In this document: piece after piece, positions 48,465-52,702 of the stretch
Numbering within the stretch: position 1 is the stretch's first letter
Layout of the letters: every line of letters begins with the position of its first letter
Source of the DNA: Robertmurraya dakarensis
GTDB lineage: Bacteria; Bacillota; Bacilli; Bacillales; Cytobacillaceae
Length of the DNA stretch: 52,702 nt
Assembly: GCF_900156875.1 (NCBI RefSeq)
Contig: NZ_LT707403.1
Coordinates: 1-52,702 of the forward strand
Reading direction: 5' to 3'
Notes under the pieces: model-generated
Seen by the model: the letters and a program-made list of their open reading frames with translations, nothing else
Told to the model about the DNA's origin: nothing
The model's database searches: none
Made by a program: the position numbers and the translations under genes

Positions 48465-48988
48465 AGAATAGAGCATATATATCACTAGGCACAAATATAG
48501 GAGACAGGTATCAGAACTTAACGAATGCGATTACTTTACTAAAGGAAGATCCGGGTATAAAACTAGAAGATATTTCATCTGTGTACGAAACAGATCCTGT
48601 AGGTTATACTGATCAAGATCCATTTTTAAACATGGTAATTGGGATAAAAACTACATTAACACCTTTAAAACTATTAGATGTGTGCAATAATATTGAGAAT
48701 TCACTTGGGAGAAAAAGGGAAATTAAATGGGGTCCACGAATTATAGACCTTGACATTTTACTATATAATCAAGAAAATATTGAATCAGAGAAACTTTTTG
48801 TTCCACATCCACGGATGCGCGAACGTTTGTTTGTACTTATTCCGCTGTTAGAGATAAATCCTGGAATTAAGATGCCAGGGACAGGCTGGTTGTTACAGTC
48901 CTACCTAGATGCTATACCAGATCGAAAAGGGGTTCGAATATGGAAGCAGAAAAATGGGGAAGACGTATTCGCGCTTTTCGCAAATTAA
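48461..48988 (+). CDS. folK: Hydroxymethyl-dihydropterin pyrophosphokinase
   Basis: Activates the pterin with ATP before FolP. 175 residues: SLGTNIGDRYQNL, ETDPVGYTDQDPFLNMV, and the HPPK signature GPRIIDLDILLYN. TTG 48461 overlaps the folB stop codon; AGGAG is 9 bp upstream. Its last 49 bp overlap yazB in another frame. Confidence 0.95.
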   Translation: MKNRAYISLGTNIGDRYQNLTNAITLLKEDPGIKLEDISSVYETDPVGYTDQDPFLNMVIGIKTTLTPLKLLDVCNNIENSLGRKREIKWGPRIIDLDILLYNQENIESEKLFVPHPRMRERLFVLIPLLEINPGIKMPGTGWLLQSYLDAIPDRKGVRIWKQKNGEDVFALFAN

Positions 48989-49155
48989 AAGGTTATACAC
49001 AGGAAAGCTTAGCCCAAAGGCTAGGAGTTTCTGTGTCTATTTTAGGAGAGGTTGAACGTGGAAATCGTTTGCCTTCTAATGAATTGATTGAACAGGTTGC
49101 TAAAGAGCTTAGTATAAGTATTAATGATTTAGAACCTTCTTCAGAACAAGATTAA
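48940..49155 (+). CDS. yazB: Small XRE-family helix-turn-helix protein YazB
   Basis: 71-residue single-domain regulator; the HTH is at about residues 10-63 (RAFRKLKGYTQESLAQRLGVSVSILGEVERGNRLPS). The ATG lies inside the end of folK after AAGGGG. Target genes are unknown; its place in the folate operon suggests local control, but that is inference. Confidence 0.93.
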   Translation: MEAEKWGRRIRAFRKLKGYTQESLAQRLGVSVSILGEVERGNRLPSNELIEQVAKELSISINDLEPSSEQD

Positions 49156-49186
49156 CATAGAACACTTTTTATATGGAGGCTTAAAG

Positions 49187-50188
49187 ATGTTAAAGATCGG
49201 CGATATTGAAATGAAGAATCCCGTTGTATTGGCTCCGATGGCGGGAGTATGTAACTCAGCATTTCGATTAACGGTAAAAGAGTTTGGTGCGGGCTTAGTT
49301 TGCGCTGAAATGGTGAGTGACAAGGGAATCGTCTTTAAAAATGAAAAGACGATGAACATGCTGTATATTGATGAACAAGAAAAGCCGCTTAGCCTTCAAA
49401 TTTTTGGTGGGGAAAAAGAAACTCTTGTGGAAGCAGCTAAATTTGTAGATCAAAATACGAACGCTGATATCATTGATATAAATATGGGATGCCCAGTCCC
49501 TAAAATCACAAAATGTGATGCTGGTGCAAAATGGTTGTTGGATCCAAACAGGATCTATGAGATGGTGGCCGCAGTAGTGGATGCTGTTGAAAAGCCAGTT
49601 ACCGTTAAGATGCGAATGGGTTGGGATGATGAACATATTTTTGCTGTTAAGAATGCGCAAGCGGTTGAACGAGCAGGCGGGAAGGCTGTTTCTCTTCACG
49701 GTAGAACACGTGTCCAAATGTACGAAGGGACTGCGAACTGGGAAATTATTCGCGAAGTAAAGCAATCTATTAATATTCCTCTAATCGGAAATGGTGATGT
49801 CCAAACGCCTGAAGATGCAAAACGCATGTTAGATGAAACGGGCTGCGATGGTGTCATGATTGGGCGTGCGGCTTTAGGTAATCCATGGATGATTTACCGT
49901 ACTGTTAAGTTTTTAGAAACGGGCGAATTAATGGAGGAGCCATCTGTACGGGAAAAGATTGATGTGTGTATCCTTCACTTAGATCGTTTAATTGCGCTTA
50001 AGGATGAATTTATTGCGGTTCGAGAAATGAGAAAACATGCTGCTTGGTATCTAAAAGGGATTAAAGGAAATGCTAAAGTACGAAATGCAATCAATGAATG
50101 TGATACAAGAGAAGACCTTGTAACATTATTAAATGGTCTAGTTCTTGATATAGAGGAGAAGGAAAGAAATCAAGTTCAGGTTGGGTGA
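49187..50188 (+). CDS. dusB: tRNA-dihydrouridine synthase (DusB/YacF)
   Basis: FMN-dependent reduction of uridines in tRNA. TIM barrel with LAPMAGVCNSAFR at the N-terminus, the catalytic Cys102 in NMGCPVPKI, the FMN-site HGRTRVQMYEG, GNGDV and GVMIGRAALGNPW, and a C-terminal helical tRNA-binding domain. 333 residues. GGAGGC precedes the ATG. A terminator closes the folP-dusB operon. Confidence 0.95.
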   Translation: MLKIGDIEMKNPVVLAPMAGVCNSAFRLTVKEFGAGLVCAEMVSDKGIVFKNEKTMNMLYIDEQEKPLSLQIFGGEKETLVEAAKFVDQNTNADIIDINMGCPVPKITKCDAGAKWLLDPNRIYEMVAAVVDAVEKPVTVKMRMGWDDEHIFAVKNAQAVERAGGKAVSLHGRTRVQMYEGTANWEIIREVKQSINIPLIGNGDVQTPEDAKRMLDETGCDGVMIGRAALGNPWMIYRTVKFLETGELMEEPSVREKIDVCILHLDRLIALKDEFIAVREMRKHAAWYLKGIKGNAKVRNAINECDTREDLVTLLNGLVLDIEEKERNQVQVG

Positions 50189-50225
50189 ATTTGACTTCTT
50201 ATGCATCTTTCTTTAATATTATAAA

Positions 50226-50258
50226 AGAAACTGCCAGTCTATATTGGCAGTTTTATTG
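50226..50258 (+). terminator. dusB terminator
   Basis: Stem AAACTGCCA / TGGCAGTTT with loop GTCTATAT, then TATTG. Confidence 0.8.
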
Positions 50259-50284
50259 TATTTAAAACAATTTTATGATGTCTG

Positions 50285-50314
50285 TTTACGCTGATTTGTG
50301 TAAAATAATATAGT
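50285..50314 (+). promoter_or_regulatory. Possible lysS promoter
   Basis: TTTACG, 18 bp, TATAGT, about 65 bp before the lysS start. No T-box or lysine riboswitch is seen. Confidence 0.4.
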
Positions 50315-50332
50315 ATGTGCTTTAATAGGTAA

Positions 50333-51865
<1,533 letters not shown>

Positions 51866-51880
51866 TTCTATATCAATTAC

Positions 51881-51923
51881 TTAAGCAGGAGATCAACACG
51901 AAATGATCTCCTGCTTTTTTATT
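51881..51923 (+). terminator. lysS terminator
   Basis: A perfect 13-bp stem AAGCAGGAGATCA / TGATCTCCTGCTT with an 8-nt loop and a run of T. Confidence 0.9.
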
Positions 51924-52032
51924 GTTTAAATATTGTTCAAAAATTAATTGAAAAAGATCTTGCATGTGGCAAATGATAGTGATATATTATTATCTGTTGT
52001 TGTAATAGAATAATTTGTATTTTAAAATATAT

Positions 52033-52061
52033 TTGACTTCTTACAACGCATTTGCTAAAAT
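52033..52061 (+). promoter_or_regulatory. tRNA operon promoter
   Basis: TTGACT, 17 bp, TAAAAT, 65 bp before tRNA-Val, with an A/T-rich upstream region as in stable-RNA promoters. Confidence 0.75.
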
Positions 52062-52126
52062 GAAAAAGTCGTTTTTAGAGACTATGTTCTTATGAGGATT
52101 AGGATATTGACAGTCACTTACAATAT

Positions 52127-52202
52127 GGAGGATTAGCTCAGCTGGGAGAGCACCTGCCTTACAAGCAGGGGGTCGGCGGTTCGATCCCGTCATCCTCCAC
52201 CA
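52127..52202 (+). tRNA. tRNA-Val (anticodon TAC)
   Basis: 76 nt with the 7-bp acceptor stem GGAGGAT / ATCCTCC and encoded CCA. Anticodon stem CCTGC / GCAGG, loop CTTACAA, anticodon TAC at 52160-52162. First gene of the cluster. Confidence 0.97.
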
Positions 52203-52232
52203 TGATTTTTTCACGAAGTGAAAATAATTCAT

Positions 52233-52382
52233 GCCGGCCTAGCTCAATTGGTAGAGCACGACCGAATAAGCATCCTGCTTAAGCTTCAGCATACTGATCG
52301 AGCTGCTGCTTGAATAATCATTCTGAGATCAGGATGACGTTTTGCAACGTTTAATCCCGCATGTTAATTATAACTATATTAA
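52233..52382 (+). pseudogene. Broken 5' copy of tRNA-Thr plus a 124-bp structured insert
   Basis: Bases 52233-52258 are identical to the first 26 nt of the intact tRNA-Thr at 52383-52408 (acceptor 5' strand, D-arm), exactly 150 bp upstream. The copy then runs into 124 bp unrelated to a tRNA, without anticodon arm or 3' end. The insert has several stems: TAAGCA-TCC-TGCTTA (52267-52281), CATCCTG with CAGGATG (52271-52277 and about 52331-52337), CTGATC with GATCAG, and ACGTT-TTGC-AACGT. No open reading frame is evident. Confidence 0.75.
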
Positions 52383-52458
<76 letters not shown>

Positions 52459-52466
52459 TTATTCGT

Positions 52467-52542
52467 GAGCCATTAGCTCAGTCGGTAGAGCATCTGACTT
52501 TTAATCAGAGGGTCGAAGGTTCGAGTCCTTCATGGCTCACCA
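52467..52542 (+). tRNA. tRNA-Lys (anticodon TTT)
   Basis: 76 nt, acceptor stem GAGCCAT / ATGGCTC, encoded CCA. Anticodon stem TCTGA / TCAGA with loop CTTTTAA; anticodon TTT at 52500-52502. Confidence 0.97.
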
Positions 52543-52576
52543 AAGTTTTTGTAAATGCAAAACTTTCTATCATTAT

Positions 52577-52658
52577 GCGGGTGTGGCGGAATTGGCAGAC
52601 GCACTAGACTTAGGATCTAGCGCCGCAAGGCGTGGGGGTTCGACTCCCTTCACCCGCA
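52577..52658 (+). tRNA. tRNA-Leu (anticodon TAG)
   Basis: Class II tRNA with a long variable arm (GCCGCAAGGC). Acceptor stem GCGGGTG / CACCCGC, discriminator A, and no encoded CCA. Anticodon stem CTAGA / TCTAG, loop CTTAGGA, anticodon TAG at 52611-52613. Confidence 0.96.
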
Positions 52659-52678
52659 TTAGTAAATATAAATACCCT

Positions 52679-52702
52679 GCGGAAGTAGTTCAGTGGTAGA
52701 AC
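52679..52702 (+). tRNA. tRNA-Gly, 5' part (cut by window end)
   Basis: GCGGAAGTAGTTCAGTGGTA is the standard 5' half of Bacillaceae tRNA-Gly up to the D-arm. The anticodon lies outside the window, so the isoacceptor is not certain. Confidence 0.85.

Noticed and set aside
49295-49765. 156-residue minus-strand ORF in dusB
   Set aside because: Antisense shadow of a conserved gene; no domain recognised and no ribosome binding site.
52041-52232. 63-residue minus-strand ORF containing MTGSNRRPPACKAGALPAEL
   Set aside because: It is the complement of the tRNA-Val gene. This translation is a familiar false protein produced when tRNA genes are read as coding.
52577-52658. tRNA-Leu as defective because CCA is not encoded
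   Set aside because: Many Bacillaceae tRNA genes lack an encoded CCA; the cloverleaf is intact and CCA can be added enzymatically.

Overview
The window reads as the near-origin chromosome of an endospore-forming, low-GC Gram-positive bacterium of the family Bacillaceae. Gene order follows the Bacillus subtilis csfB-to-lysS segment almost gene for gene, with AGGAGG-type ribosome binding sites, many TTG and GTG starts, and a full set of sporulation genes (csfB, yabG, sspF, spoVG, fin, spoVT, yabP, yabQ, spoIIE). I cannot fix the species. The order and the intergenic repeats would fit a Neobacillus- or Mesobacillus-like lineage, but that is inference.

Layout. 1-160: 5S rRNA (end of an rRNA operon) and its terminator. 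161-582: a gene-free stretch with two phased 20-bp repeat arrays. 583-7817: csfB (minus strand), an Orn/Lys/Arg-type decarboxylase, tmk, darA, holB, ricT, yabA, trmN6, yazA, rsmI. 7902-8189: abrB (minus strand), divergent from metG. 8750-15927: metG, TatD-type nuclease, yabE, rnmV, rsmA, yabG. 16232-23777: veg, sspF, ispE, purR, ridA, spoVG, glmU, prs, rplY (ctc), pth. 23887-33782: fin, a structured repeat, mfd, spoVT, yabM, mazG-type yabN, rqcP, yabP, yabQ, divIC. 33869-46001: yabR, spoIIE, yabS, yabT, tilS, hpt, ftsH, coaX, hslO, yacD. 46171-51865: cysK, folP, folB, folK, yazB, dusB, lysS. 52127-52702: a tRNA operon (Val, broken Thr copy, Thr, Lys, Leu, start of Gly) running off the window.

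The genes join translation (metG, lysS, rsmA, rsmI, rnmV, tilS, dusB, pth, rqcP), replication and repair (tmk, holB, yabA, mfd), precursor supply (prs, glmU, ispE, coaX, folP-folB-folK, cysK), proteostasis (ftsH, hslO, yacD) and sporulation control. Promoter-like sites for most sporulation and stress sigma factors can be read directly: sigma-F before csfB and fin, sigma-H before spoVG, sigma-B before rplY/ctc, sigma-G before spoVT, sigma-K before yabG, and a 21-bp-spaced Spo0A-type promoter before spoIIE. abrB keeps its Spo0A operator.

No CRISPR array, insertion sequence, prophage or defence island is visible. The accessory signals are intergenic: the 20-bp phased arrays (177-530), a structured dispersed-repeat-like element in the mfd leader (24198-24323), a 25-bp-arm hairpin before spoIIE (34512-34572), a duplicated Spo0A-box segment inside a plus-strand promoter-like sequence (8457-8485), and a 124-bp structured insert flanked by a duplicated 5' part of tRNA-Thr (52233-52408). 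Relative to my memory of B. subtilis, xpaC-yaaN, yaaR, pabB-pabA-pabC and the tRNA pair before spoIIE are missing from their usual places.
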